The notes below the pieces were generated by a model, which saw nothing but the letters and a program-made list of their open reading frames with translations, ran no database searches and was not told where the DNA came from. From assembly GCA_964496975.1 (NCBI GenBank), contig CAZCBN010000090.1:1-13010 (forward strand): a DNA stretch of 13,010 nt. The letters are read 5' to 3'. Position 1 is the stretch's first letter; each line of letters starts with the position of its first letter. Of the stretch, positions 1 to 7,734 are shown one piece after another. The DNA is from CAZCBN01 sp964496975 (lineage in GTDB: Bacteria; Planctomycetota; Phycisphaerae; Phycisphaerales; UBA1924). Made by a program: the position numbers and the translations under genes.

Positions 1-333
1 GAGCACCACCGTCGAATCCATCTTGGCCGCTAGACGATCGTCAATCATCCTGAGAGACGCACGGTCTGGGTGGTCGGGCCTGCCCTCGACGCGGGCTCTG
101 AGTCGAGCGATCTCCTCCGGCGGCGGCACATGGTCAATGCCGACAGAGAACGCCAACTCGACATCTTTGAACGGCAAGCCCTTATCAATTGCCCAGCGGG
201 CGGCGATGAGTCGCTCCACAACCTCGTTCTCGCTCGGCGCACCGAACGCCGACAGCGTCGACGCACAAAGTGCCGCGAACGCCACCTTGGCTCTTAAGGA
301 ATGTCGCGGTCCTGCGCTCGCCATGTTTGTCAT
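1..333 (-). CDS. Exported protein of unknown function, N-terminal 111 codons, cut by the window's left edge
   Basis: An open frame without a stop runs from ATG at 333 to base 1, so the gene is partial at its 3' end. The translation begins MTNMASAGPRHSLRAK and continues with a hydrophobic stretch (VAFAALCASTLSAFGA, about residues 17-32), which looks like a signal peptide cleaved near A32. The mature part begins PSENEVVERLIAARWAID and is charged and helix-prone, with a P-P-P-E-E turn near residue 72. I recognise no family or catalytic motif. A second in-frame ATG lies at 324; neither start has a clear Shine-Dalgarno. Codon use is less GC-biased than in the neighbours and includes TTA, AGA and CTA, which hardly occur in the other genes. 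The gene is divergent from the lipase. The reading frame and the signal peptide are seen; any function is unknown. Confidence 0.6.
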   Translation of the reverse strand, partial: MTNMASAGPRHSLRAKVAFAALCASTLSAFGAPSENEVVERLIAARWAIDKGLPFKDVELAFSVGIDHVPPPEEIARLRARVEGRPDHPDRASLRMIDDRLAAKMDSTVVL

Positions 334-350
334 GGTACAACAGTCAGAGA

Positions 351-379
351 ATTGTTGAACACCAAAAAAAACTGCTCAA
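351..379 (-). promoter_or_regulatory. Candidate sigma-70-type promoter for the left partial gene
   Basis: On the minus strand, TTGAGC (374-379) and AACAAT (351-356) are separated by 17 bp in the A/T-rich patch between the divergent genes. Transcription would start near 344, about 11 nt before the ATG at 333. Each hexamer matches the consensus at four positions. This is inferred from sequence only, in the most AT-rich part of the window; a plus-strand promoter for the lipase probably lies in the same patch, but I could not settle on one. Confidence 0.3.
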
Positions 380-517
380 GATAGAACGATCTGTCTCTCC
401 CGGTGGGCACGATATCTATCTCCCCAGATCAGAGTGTCGGCCCTCGATGCTGCGCGCTGCTACCTTGTTGCAATGAACTTCAAGCAAGCGCACTGCAACG
501 GGTGTTTGGTCCGGGAG

Positions 518-1993
518 ATGAATCGCCTCAACCCTCGGGCGCAGCATCGGCGGGCCCTCCCATCGGCGTTCGCCACCGGAATACAGTGTCTCCTCGTTTG
601 CACGCTCCTCCCCGGCTGCGCCAAGCCCATCCGCCAGCCCAACCTCGGCGGCCTGTACACCCGCTCGGCCCAGGCCGAGCAGGACACCCGGGCCCCCGTC
701 GTCGTCCTCCCCGGCATCCTCGGCTCGCGGCTTGTCCACGATCCCACCGGCCAAGTCGTCTGGGGAGCCTTCACCGACGGCGCGGCCGACCCGGGAAAGC
801 CCGCCGACGCCCGCCTCATCGCCCACCCCATGGCCGAGGGCGTCCCCCTCGCCGACCTGCGCGACGACGTCCGCCCCGACGGCGCCCTCGACCGCGTGAA
901 GGTCAACGTGCTCGGCATCCCCGTTGAGCTCAACGCCTATCTCGACATCATGGCCACCCTCGGCGTGGGCGGATACCGCGACCAGCAGCTCGCCCTCGCC
1001 GGCGCCGTGGACTACGGCGAGGCCCACTACACCTGCTCGCAGTTCGCCTACGACTGGCGCCGCGACATCGCCGAGTCGGCCCGCGCCCTGCACGAGGCCG
1101 TCACCCTCTCCGCCGAGTACGCCGCCTTTGTCCGAGGCCAGACCGACCCCGTCCGCGTCGAGCTCGTCGCGCACAGCATGGGCGGCCTCGTCGCCCGCTA
1201 CTACCTCATGTACGGCACCGCCGAGCTGCCCGAGGAGGGCCCACTCCCCCCGCCCACCTGGGCCGGGGCGAAGTACGTCCGCCGCCTCATCATGATCGGC
1301 ACGCCCAACGCCGGCTCGGCCCTCTCCGTCCGCGAGCTCGTCAAGGGCAAGCAGATCGGCCCCTTCCTGCCCACCTATTCCGCCGCCCTGCTCGGCACCA
1401 TGCCCGCCATCTACGAGCTCATGCCCCGCACTCGCCACGCCGCCGTCATCGACGAGCAGGGCGCCGCCGTCGATCTCTTTGACCCCGCGACCTGGGAGCG
1501 GTACGGCTGGGGCCTCGCCGACCCCGACGCCGCGGGCGAGCTCCGCGCCCTGCTGCCCGACGCGCCCGACGACGCCGCCCGCCGCCGCATCGCGATGGAC
1601 CACCTCGCCAAGTGCCTCCGCCGGGCCAAGCGCGTGCACGAGGCGCTCGACGTCCCCGCCGATCCGCCCGAGGGCGTGACGATCCACCTCATCGCCGGCG
1701 ACGCCGAGGCCACCGCCTCGCGCTTCCAGGTCAGCGACTCGGGCCGGCTCACCCAGATCGGCACCTCCCCGGGCGACCGCGTGGTGACGCGCGACTCCGC
1801 CCTGCTGGATGAGCGAGCCGGCCTGCCCGACGGCGCCCCCTGGCCCGCCCGGCTCCAGACCCCCATGCACCTCGACAGCGTCATGTTCCTCTTCCAAGAC
1901 CACCTGGGCCTGACCAAGGACCCGGGCTTCGCCGACAACGTCCTCTACCTCTTGCTCGAAGAGCCGCGGGCCGAAGCGCCGATAATGCGGTGA
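518..1993 (+). CDS. Lecithin:cholesterol acyltransferase-like lipase/acyltransferase, lipoprotein
   Basis: This is an alpha/beta hydrolase of the LCAT/PDAT family, which hydrolyses or transfers acyl chains of phospholipids and other lipids. The start at 518 gives a lipoprotein signal peptide: basic MNRLNPRAQHRR, a hydrophobic core, then L-L-P-G with lipidation Cys34. Ala at +2 favours the outer membrane. Residues 61-70 read VVVLPGILGS, the oxyanion-side motif typical of LCATs. The nucleophile elbow A-H-S-M-G-G has Ser220. G-D-R-V-V (Asp420) matches the human LCAT D-D-T-V acid, and M-H-L-D-S-V-M (His451) matches its H-L-N-M histidine, so the triad looks complete. The length of 491 aa is normal for the family. 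The frame stays open upstream to GTG 434 and includes ATG 473, but those starts would bury the signal peptide. GGGAG directly abuts the ATG, closer than an ideal Shine-Dalgarno. The stop overlaps the ftsK start. The true substrate is unknown. Confidence 0.86.
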   Translation: MNRLNPRAQHRRALPSAFATGIQCLLVCTLLPGCAKPIRQPNLGGLYTRSAQAEQDTRAPVVVLPGILGSRLVHDPTGQVVWGAFTDGAADPGKPADARLIAHPMAEGVPLADLRDDVRPDGALDRVKVNVLGIPVELNAYLDIMATLGVGGYRDQQLALAGAVDYGEAHYTCSQFAYDWRRDIAESARALHEAVTLSAEYAAFVRGQTDPVRVELVAHSMGGLVARYYLMYGTAELPEEGPLPPPTWAGAKYVRRLIMIGTPNAGSALSVRELVKGKQIGPFLPTYSAALLGTMPAIYELMPRTRHAAVIDEQGAAVDLFDPATWERYGWGLADPDAAGELRALLPDAPDDAARRRIAMDHLAKCLRRAKRVHEALDVPADPPEGVTIHLIAGDAEATASRFQVSDSGRLTQIGTSPGDRVVTRDSALLDERAGLPDGAPWPARLQTPMHLDSVMFLFQDHLGLTKDPGFADNVLYLLLEEPRAEAPIMR

Positions 1994-4900
1994 TGCCGAG
2001 CCAGGGACGAAAGACGGGAGATGGTCGGGTTGCGCACCGCGCCAACGGCGCCTCGCGGGCACGCGAGGAGGCCGCGCCGCGCACCCACGCCGGCGTCATG
2101 GGCCGCGTCGGCTGGGCCGTCCTGGCCGCCGGCTGGCTCTTCCTCCTGCTCTCCGTCATGAGCTTTGACGCCGGCGACGCCCCGTCGCACGCCGTCTGGC
2201 CCCACAACGAGGTGACGGCCAACTGGATGGGCCCCGTCGGCGCCCACCTCGCCTACGCCCTCCTCAAGCTCCTCGGCTGGGGCGTCTGGCCCGGCCTCGC
2301 CGCAGGCCTCCTCGGCATCGCCATGCCCCTCGCCCGACAGCGGCCCGAGCACCCGCTCGTCCGCTCATTGGGCCTGTGCCTCGTGATCGCCGCGGCGGCC
2401 GCGGTGGCCCAGGTCCTGCTCCCCGCCTCGGGCCCGCTGCCGCAGATGTCCGGCGGCATGCTGGGCGTCGTCATCGCCGAGGAACTCCGCCAACGCTTCA
2501 ACCCCGGCGGCACCCTCTTCTGGCTCGCCGTCGCCGTGCTCGTCGGCCTCATCATCAGCTTTGACCGCATGGTCCTCACCGTGCCCGCGTGGCTCCTGCG
2601 GCACGCCTTTGCCGGGGGCCGGCAGGTGGGCGTCGCCGCCGGGCAGGCCGCGGGCGCCGTCGCCGGCGCCACCGCCGAGGGCTCGCGCTCGCTCTGGTCC
2701 GCGCTCAGCGGGGGCCTGCTCGGGGGCGGGCGGCTCGGCAGCGGCCGCGGCGCGGGCGCCCGTTCCAAGAACGCGAGGCCCCGCGCCCACGACCTGGAAG
2801 AGGCCGAGGCCGAGCTCCGCGCCGGCAAGCGGGGCCTCGTGAAGCGCAAGGCGAAGCCCATCGACGAGCGCGCCGGCGGCCTGGGCGCCACCGAGGCCTT
2901 CGACCCCGACGAGGCCGAGCTGGACGACGCCGAGCTGGACGAGGCAGAGACCGACACCGAGACCGACGAGACCTGGGACGACGCCGAAGCCGAGGCCGCC
3001 GACGCCGAAGAAGAAGCAGACGACGACGACGACGACTGGGACGAGGAAGAAGACGACGAAGACGACGCCGACGAAGAAGACTGGGACGAGGACGAAGACG
3101 ACCAGGACGACGACGCCGAGGCCTCCGCCGATCCCGACGCCGAGCACGACCCCGAGCACGAGGACGCCCCCGGCGCCCCGCAGGTCTTCGACCGCGACAA
3201 GCTCCGCGAGAAGATCGGCATGCTGCCCGTCCGCTTCGCCGCGGCCAACCGGCAGACCGCGACCGAGGCCGACCTGGAGAACTTCCAGAACGCCGCCGAG
3301 CTCCAGGGCTACAAGTTCCCCGGGCTCGACCTGCTGGAGGAGCCGGAGGAGAACTTCAACGTCGAGCTCGAGGCCTACGTGCGCGAGCAGGCCGAGGCGC
3401 TCGAGTCCGCCCTGCGCGAGTACAAGATCAACGGCAGCGTCGAGGGCATCGAGTCGGGCCCCGTCATCACGCTCTACCACGTGAAGCTCGCCCCGGGCAC
3501 CAAGGTCGCGGCGCTCAACGCCGTGAGCAGCGACCTGGCGCGGTCGCTGAAGGCGATCAACATCCGCATCGTCCCCAACATGGTGGGCCGCGACACGGTC
3601 GCCATCGAGGTGCCCAACGCGAAGAAGGAGAAGGTCCGCCTCAAGGAGCTCATGAGCAACCGCTCGCTCTTTGAGAAGATGAAGCTCCCCATGTTCCTGG
3701 GCAAGGACGCCAGCGGCGAGCCGCTCATCGGCGACCTGACCAAGATGCCCCACGTCCTGATCGCGGGCACCACGGGCAGCGGCAAGAGCGTGTGCATGAA
3801 CACGATCGTGATGTCGTTCCTGTACACCAAGAAGCCGAACGAGCTGAAGCTCGTCCTCGTCGACCCCAAGATGGTCGAGATGAGCCAGTTCAAGGACATC
3901 CCGCACCTGATGTGCCCGGTCGTCACCGAGATGTCCAAGGCGGCCGCCATCCTCGAATGGGCCGTCGGCAAGATGGACGAGCGCTACGAGCTGCTCGCCG
4001 AGGCCGGCTGCCGCGACATCGCCGCCTACAACGAGCTGGAGTGGGAAGAGCTCCGCGAACGCTTCACGCCCCCGGGCACCCCCGCCGGCGCGGGCCTCAC
4101 GCCCGAGGAAGAGTCGCGCATCCCGCGCAAGCTCCCCTACATGGTCTTCATCATCGACGAGCTCGCCGACCTCATGATGACCAACAAGGAGGTCGAGGGC
4201 AGCATCGTCCGCATCGCGCAGAAGGCCCGCGCCGTCGGCATCCACCTCATCCTCGCCACCCAGCGCCCGCAGGCCAACGTCGTCACCGGCCTCATCAAGG
4301 GCAACATGCCCTGCCGCATCACCTTCAAGGTCGCCAGCGGCCTCGACAGCCGCATCGTCCTCGACCAGAAGGGCGGCGAGCTCCTGCTGGGCCAGGGCGA
4401 CATGCTCTTCCTGAGCCCCAGCAGCCACAAGCTCAACCGCGCCCAGGGCACCCTCGTCGACGACAAGGAGATCCGCCGCGTCGTCAAGTTCATGAAGGAG
4501 GTCGCCGCCCCCACCTTCGAGCGCCAGCTCGTCCAGATCCGCCACGGCGCCACGAGCGACGAGGACCGCCTCGTCGCCAGCGAGAACAACAGCAGCGCGA
4601 GCCTCGCCGCCGCGCAGGAAGACCCCCTCTTCGACCGCGCCGTGGAGATCGTGCTCGAGACCAAGCGCGGCAGCGTGAGCCTCTTGCAGCGCCGCCTCGC
4701 CATCGGCTACACCCGCGCCAGCCGCCTCATTGACCTCATGGGCATCGCCGGCATCATCGGCGAGCACAAGGGCAGCGTCGCCCGCGAGGTCATGATCACG
4801 CCGCAGGAGTGGGACGCCATCAAGGCCATGGCCGAGGAAATGGCCCGCGAGCAGGGCATCGTCTACCCGCGCATCGAGAGCGCCGAGGAACAGGGCGTCC

Positions 4901-5418
4901 TCTTCGCCGGCGGGCAAAGCGACACCCACGAGGCCGAAGCCGACACCGCCGAAGACACCGCAGGCCTCGCCGAACACGACGCCGAGGACACCGAAGACCC
5001 CGCGGACGCCGAAGCCGCGACCGACCTCGACCCCAACGACGAAGCCGACGTCGAAACGGACGACGAAGCCGACGAAGAAGCCGACGAGGAAACCGACGAA
5101 GACGCCAGCGACGAAGCCGCCGACGACGACGAAGAAGACGGCGAGTGGGAGTGGGTCTACGAAGACGAAGAAGACGCCGAAGACGCCGAGGACGCCGAAG
5201 ACGACGAAGGCGAAGAACACGAAGAAGCCGCCGAGGCCCCGCGCCCCGCCCCCAAAGCCGCCCCCCGCAGCGCCCCCGCGTCGCCCCAGCCAAAGCCGAC
5301 CGCCGCCGCTCCAAAGCCCCCGGCGCAGGCCCCCGCCCCACGCCCGCGCCCCCGCGACGCCGGCGACGAACCCCCCTTTGAGCCCACCGACCGCCGCAAG
5401 GGCCCGAGCCGCGGCTAA
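1993..5418 (+). CDS. ftsK: FtsK/SpoIIIE-family septal DNA translocase with acidic linker and long acidic C-terminal tail
   Basis: This is a membrane-anchored hexameric ATPase that pumps double-stranded DNA at the division septum and, in characterised FtsKs, activates XerCD recombination at dif. Four membrane segments lie near residues 39-58, 82-111, 125-144 and 175-190. A basic stretch follows, then a very acidic linker (about 304-392, rich in D/E with isolated Trp). The alpha part of the motor starts near 397. Walker A is G-T-T-G-S-G-K-S (592-599, Lys598) and Walker B ends I-I-D-E (Asp722/Glu723). The winged-helix gamma domain spans about 877-937, with S-L-L-Q-R-R and Y-T-R-A-S-R-L-I-D, the helix that reads KOPS-type sequences. 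Most FtsKs end soon after gamma; this one adds about 165 residues, with a second acidic block (976-1083) and a Pro/Ala/Arg-rich end. ATG 1993 lies in TGATG, sharing a base with the lipase stop, and no Shine-Dalgarno is visible, so translational coupling is likely. A later in-frame ATG at 2098 is possible. Total length is 1141 aa. Confidence 0.96.
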   Translation: MPSQGRKTGDGRVAHRANGASRAREEAAPRTHAGVMGRVGWAVLAAGWLFLLLSVMSFDAGDAPSHAVWPHNEVTANWMGPVGAHLAYALLKLLGWGVWPGLAAGLLGIAMPLARQRPEHPLVRSLGLCLVIAAAAAVAQVLLPASGPLPQMSGGMLGVVIAEELRQRFNPGGTLFWLAVAVLVGLIISFDRMVLTVPAWLLRHAFAGGRQVGVAAGQAAGAVAGATAEGSRSLWSALSGGLLGGGRLGSGRGAGARSKNARPRAHDLEEAEAELRAGKRGLVKRKAKPIDERAGGLGATEAFDPDEAELDDAELDEAETDTETDETWDDAEAEAADAEEEADDDDDDWDEEEDDEDDADEEDWDEDEDDQDDDAEASADPDAEHDPEHEDAPGAPQVFDRDKLREKIGMLPVRFAAANRQTATEADLENFQNAAELQGYKFPGLDLLEEPEENFNVELEAYVREQAEALESALREYKINGSVEGIESGPVITLYHVKLAPGTKVAALNAVSSDLARSLKAINIRIVPNMVGRDTVAIEVPNAKKEKVRLKELMSNRSLFEKMKLPMFLGKDASGEPLIGDLTKMPHVLIAGTTGSGKSVCMNTIVMSFLYTKKPNELKLVLVDPKMVEMSQFKDIPHLMCPVVTEMSKAAAILEWAVGKMDERYELLAEAGCRDIAAYNELEWEELRERFTPPGTPAGAGLTPEEESRIPRKLPYMVFIIDELADLMMTNKEVEGSIVRIAQKARAVGIHLILATQRPQANVVTGLIKGNMPCRITFKVASGLDSRIVLDQKGGELLLGQGDMLFLSPSSHKLNRAQGTLVDDKEIRRVVKFMKEVAAPTFERQLVQIRHGATSDEDRLVASENNSSASLAAAQEDPLFDRAVEIVLETKRGSVSLLQRRLAIGYTRASRLIDLMGIAGIIGEHKGSVAREVMITPQEWDAIKAMAEEMAREQGIVYPRIESAEEQGVLFAGGQSDTHEAEADTAEDTAGLAEHDAEDTEDPADAEAATDLDPNDEADVETDDEADEEADEETDEDASDEAADDDEEDGEWEWVYEDEEDAEDAEDAEDDEGEEHEEAAEAPRPAPKAAPRSAPASPQPKPTAAAPKPPAQAPAPRPRPRDAGDEPPFEPTDRRKGPSRG

Positions 5419-5528
5419 CGCGCCGTACCGCGCGCCCACCCCGCGCCGCGCCCTGCTTCTTCACGGTATCTTCTCACCGCCCGCGTCGGCCCCTCGGCGA
5501 ACCGATGCATCGCGCCAACGCGGGGCGG

Positions 5529-5547
5529 GCCCGGCACGCCGCCGGGC
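5529..5547 (+). other. GC-rich stem-loop between ftsK and the M1 peptidase gene
   Basis: GCCCGGC (5529-5535) and GCCGGGC (5541-5547) form a perfect 7-bp stem with a 5-base loop, about 110 bases after the ftsK stop. No T-tract follows, so it is not a canonical intrinsic terminator. It could slow transcription, protect the ftsK mRNA end, or be chance in sequence this GC-rich. The rest of the 204-base spacer holds no gene that I can support. Confidence 0.35.
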
Positions 5548-5593
5548 ACCCTCGAAAGGCGGGCGACGCTCGTGCCGTTCACTGACCCCTCCC

Positions 5594-5613
5594 GCCGGCC
5601 CTCAAAGGCCGGC
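5594..5613 (+). other. Hairpin just before the M1 peptidase start codon
   Basis: GCCGGCC (5594-5600) and GGCCGGC (5607-5613) form a perfect 7-bp stem with a 6-base loop, ending 9 bases before ATG 5623. If that ATG is the start, the hairpin occupies the ribosome-binding region and could limit initiation. If translation starts at GTG 5572, the hairpin lies inside the coding sequence. The stem is seen; any role is inferred. Confidence 0.4.
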
Positions 5614-5622
5614 CCGGCCCTC

Positions 5623-7731
5623 ATGCCTCACATCCGTCTCGCGGCCCTCGCCGCGCTCGCCGCCACCGGCGCGGCCCTCGCCGCCGGTGCCGCCGCGCCC
5701 ACCGCAGACTCCATGCTCGAGCCCGCCGCCGCGCAGGCCGACGCCACCCCCCGCCTGCCCGACAAGCCCGACGAGGGCCGCGGCCTGCGACTCCGCTACG
5801 GCGCCCGCGACACCTCCGCCCGTCGCGGCTCCCCGCCCGTCGAAAACCCCTTCGCCCCCTTTGACCTGCCCACGCCCACCGAGGCCCGCCTCGCCAGCGG
5901 CGCCCCCGGCCCCGCCTACTGGCAGCAGCGCGTGGATTTCGCGATCGACGCCGCCGTCGACGTGCAGGCCGAGCGCCTCACCGCCTCCGCCACCATCACC
6001 TACCACAACAACAGCCCGCACACCCTTGACTACCTCTGGCTCCAGCTCGAGCAAAACCTCTTCAACCCCGCCAGCGAGGGCGCCCGCGCCTTCACCCCCG
6101 CCGGCGGCGTCGTCCGCGGCGAGGTCCTCGACTTCCCCGGCGGCTACGACATCTCCGCCGTCACCGACGCCGCGGGCCAGACCCTCCCCCTCAGCGTCTA
6201 CGACACCCTCGCAAGGCTCGACCCGCCCCGCCCCATCGCCCCGGGCGAGGTCTTCACCTTCCGCATCAACTGGGCCTTCAACATCCCCCCCTACCACCGC
6301 CGCATGGGCGCCGAGACCGTCGCCCGCGGAAAGATCCTCGAGTTCGCCCAGTGGTTCCCCAACCTCTGCGTCTACGACGACGTCCACGGCTGGAACACCC
6401 TCCCCTACCTCGGCAACGGCGAGTTCTACACCAACTTCGGCGACTACACCCTCAACGTCACCGCCCCCGAGGGCTTCGTCGTCGTCGCCTCGGGCGAGCT
6501 CACCAACCCCGCCGACGTCCTCCCGGAGCCCGTCCGCGACCGCCTCGCCCACGCCCTCACGCAGGACGAGCCCGTCTGGATCGTGAACGACGCCGAGCTC
6601 GAGGCCCGCACCCACTTCCCCGCCGGCGAGGGCACCCGCACCTGGCGCTTCAACGCCCGCGACGTCCGCACCGTCGCCTTCGCCGTCAGCGACGCCTGGG
6701 TCTGGGACGCCTGCGGCGCCACCGTCACCACCCTCGACGGCACCGCCAAGCGAGTCCTCTGCCAGAGCGTCTACCCGCAGGAAGCCCCCGGCTGGTACCC
6801 CGGCCACAAGGCCCGCGGCAGCACCAAGGCCCTCCGCCACGCCGTCGAGTTCTACTCGGGCTTCGCCTACCCCTACCCCTACTCCGTCATGACCAACGTC
6901 AACGGCCCCGAAGACGGCATGGAATACCCCATGATCGTCTTCTGCGGCGACCGCAACGACGACGACGGCCCCTTCGGCGTCACCGACCACGAGGTCGGCC
7001 ACACCTGGTTCCCCATGCTCGTCAACAACGACGAGCGACGCCACGTCTGGATGGACGAGGGCTTCAACAGCTTCATGAACATCTACAGCGCCGCCAAGTG
7101 GAACGACAAGGAGCCCGACTTCCTCGCCCGCTACCGCCGCCGCGGCGGCCGCGCCATCTCCCTCGCCGACAACCCCCAGGCCATCCTCACCCCCCCGGAC
7201 CAGATGTGGCCCGGCTGGCTCGGGTACCTCGGCTACGGCAAGCCCGCCCTGGGCCTCGCCGTCCTGCGCGAGCTCGTCCTGGGCCACGACCGCTTCGACG
7301 CCGCCTTCAAGGCCTACGTCCGCCGCTGGGCCTACAAGAGCCCCAGGCCCGCCGACTTCTTCCGCAGCATGGAAGACGCCGCCGGCATGGACCTCACATG
7401 GTTCTGGCGCAGCTGGTTCGAGGGCACCGGCGTCGTCGACTTCGCCGTCACCGAGGCCGCCAACGCCCACAACGGCAAGCACGGCTACGCCACCATCGAA
7501 ATGCGCGGCGACATCCCCCTCCCCGTCCCCCTCCGCGCCACCCTCGCCGACGGCCGCACCATCGACCACACCGTCCCCGCCGTCACCTGGGCCGTCACCA
7601 AAAACTACCGCGCCGTCTTCGAGACCAGCGGCGTCGCCATCGAGTCCGTCGAGATCGCCCCGGACGTCCTCTTCCCCGACATCAACCCCGAAGACAACAC
7701 CTGGAAGCGCCCCAGCCGCTTCGGCCCCTAA
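5623..7731 (+). CDS. Exported M1-family zinc metallopeptidase (aminopeptidase N-like)
   Basis: This is a gluzincin-clan peptidase expected to trim N-terminal residues from peptides outside the cytoplasm. Starting at ATG 5623, the first ~26 residues (MPHIRLAALAALAATGAALA and on) form a signal peptide. The zinc site is complete: H-E-V-G-H at 456-460 (His456, Glu457, His460), 18 residues, then Glu479 in D-E-G-F. The substrate-binding motif is G-M-E-Y-P (432-436), a variant of the classical G-A-M-E-N. Y-G-K-P (Tyr538) matches the catalytic Tyr region. The N-terminal beta-rich domain (about 90-310) is as in other M1 enzymes. At 702 aa it lacks room for the long C-terminal helical domain of E. coli PepN. 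An in-frame GTG at 5572 has an AAAGGCGGG Shine-Dalgarno-like stretch but would add 17 residues before the signal peptide. The terminator at 7878-7914 ends the unit. Family and export are well supported; the substrate is unknown. Confidence 0.95.
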   Translation: MPHIRLAALAALAATGAALAAGAAAPTADSMLEPAAAQADATPRLPDKPDEGRGLRLRYGARDTSARRGSPPVENPFAPFDLPTPTEARLASGAPGPAYWQQRVDFAIDAAVDVQAERLTASATITYHNNSPHTLDYLWLQLEQNLFNPASEGARAFTPAGGVVRGEVLDFPGGYDISAVTDAAGQTLPLSVYDTLARLDPPRPIAPGEVFTFRINWAFNIPPYHRRMGAETVARGKILEFAQWFPNLCVYDDVHGWNTLPYLGNGEFYTNFGDYTLNVTAPEGFVVVASGELTNPADVLPEPVRDRLAHALTQDEPVWIVNDAELEARTHFPAGEGTRTWRFNARDVRTVAFAVSDAWVWDACGATVTTLDGTAKRVLCQSVYPQEAPGWYPGHKARGSTKALRHAVEFYSGFAYPYPYSVMTNVNGPEDGMEYPMIVFCGDRNDDDGPFGVTDHEVGHTWFPMLVNNDERRHVWMDEGFNSFMNIYSAAKWNDKEPDFLARYRRRGGRAISLADNPQAILTPPDQMWPGWLGYLGYGKPALGLAVLRELVLGHDRFDAAFKAYVRRWAYKSPRPADFFRSMEDAAGMDLTWFWRSWFEGTGVVDFAVTEAANAHNGKHGYATIEMRGDIPLPVPLRATLADGRTIDHTVPAVTWAVTKNYRAVFETSGVAIESVEIAPDVLFPDINPEDNTWKRPSRFGP

Positions 7732-7734
7732 CCC

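Noticed and set aside
389..430. GATCTG (389-394) and CAGATC (425-430) as an operator in the divergent region
   Set aside because: The half-sites are only 6 bases and 30 bases apart, with no further symmetry. This is within what chance would give.
434..517. GTG at 434 or ATG at 473 as the lipase start
   Set aside because: Both place 15-28 extra residues, including several Cys, before a well-formed lipoprotein signal peptide, and neither has a ribosome binding site.
416..2062. A 548-codon open frame on the minus strand across the lipase gene
   Set aside because: It has no recognisable motif, and the plus strand encodes a lipoprotein lipase with a full catalytic triad.
2365..5439. A 1024-codon open frame on the minus strand across ftsK
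   Set aside because: The plus strand here encodes an FtsK with complete motifs. The minus frame gives low-complexity Gly/Val/Leu/Ala sequence with no domain, as expected opposite a very GC-rich gene.
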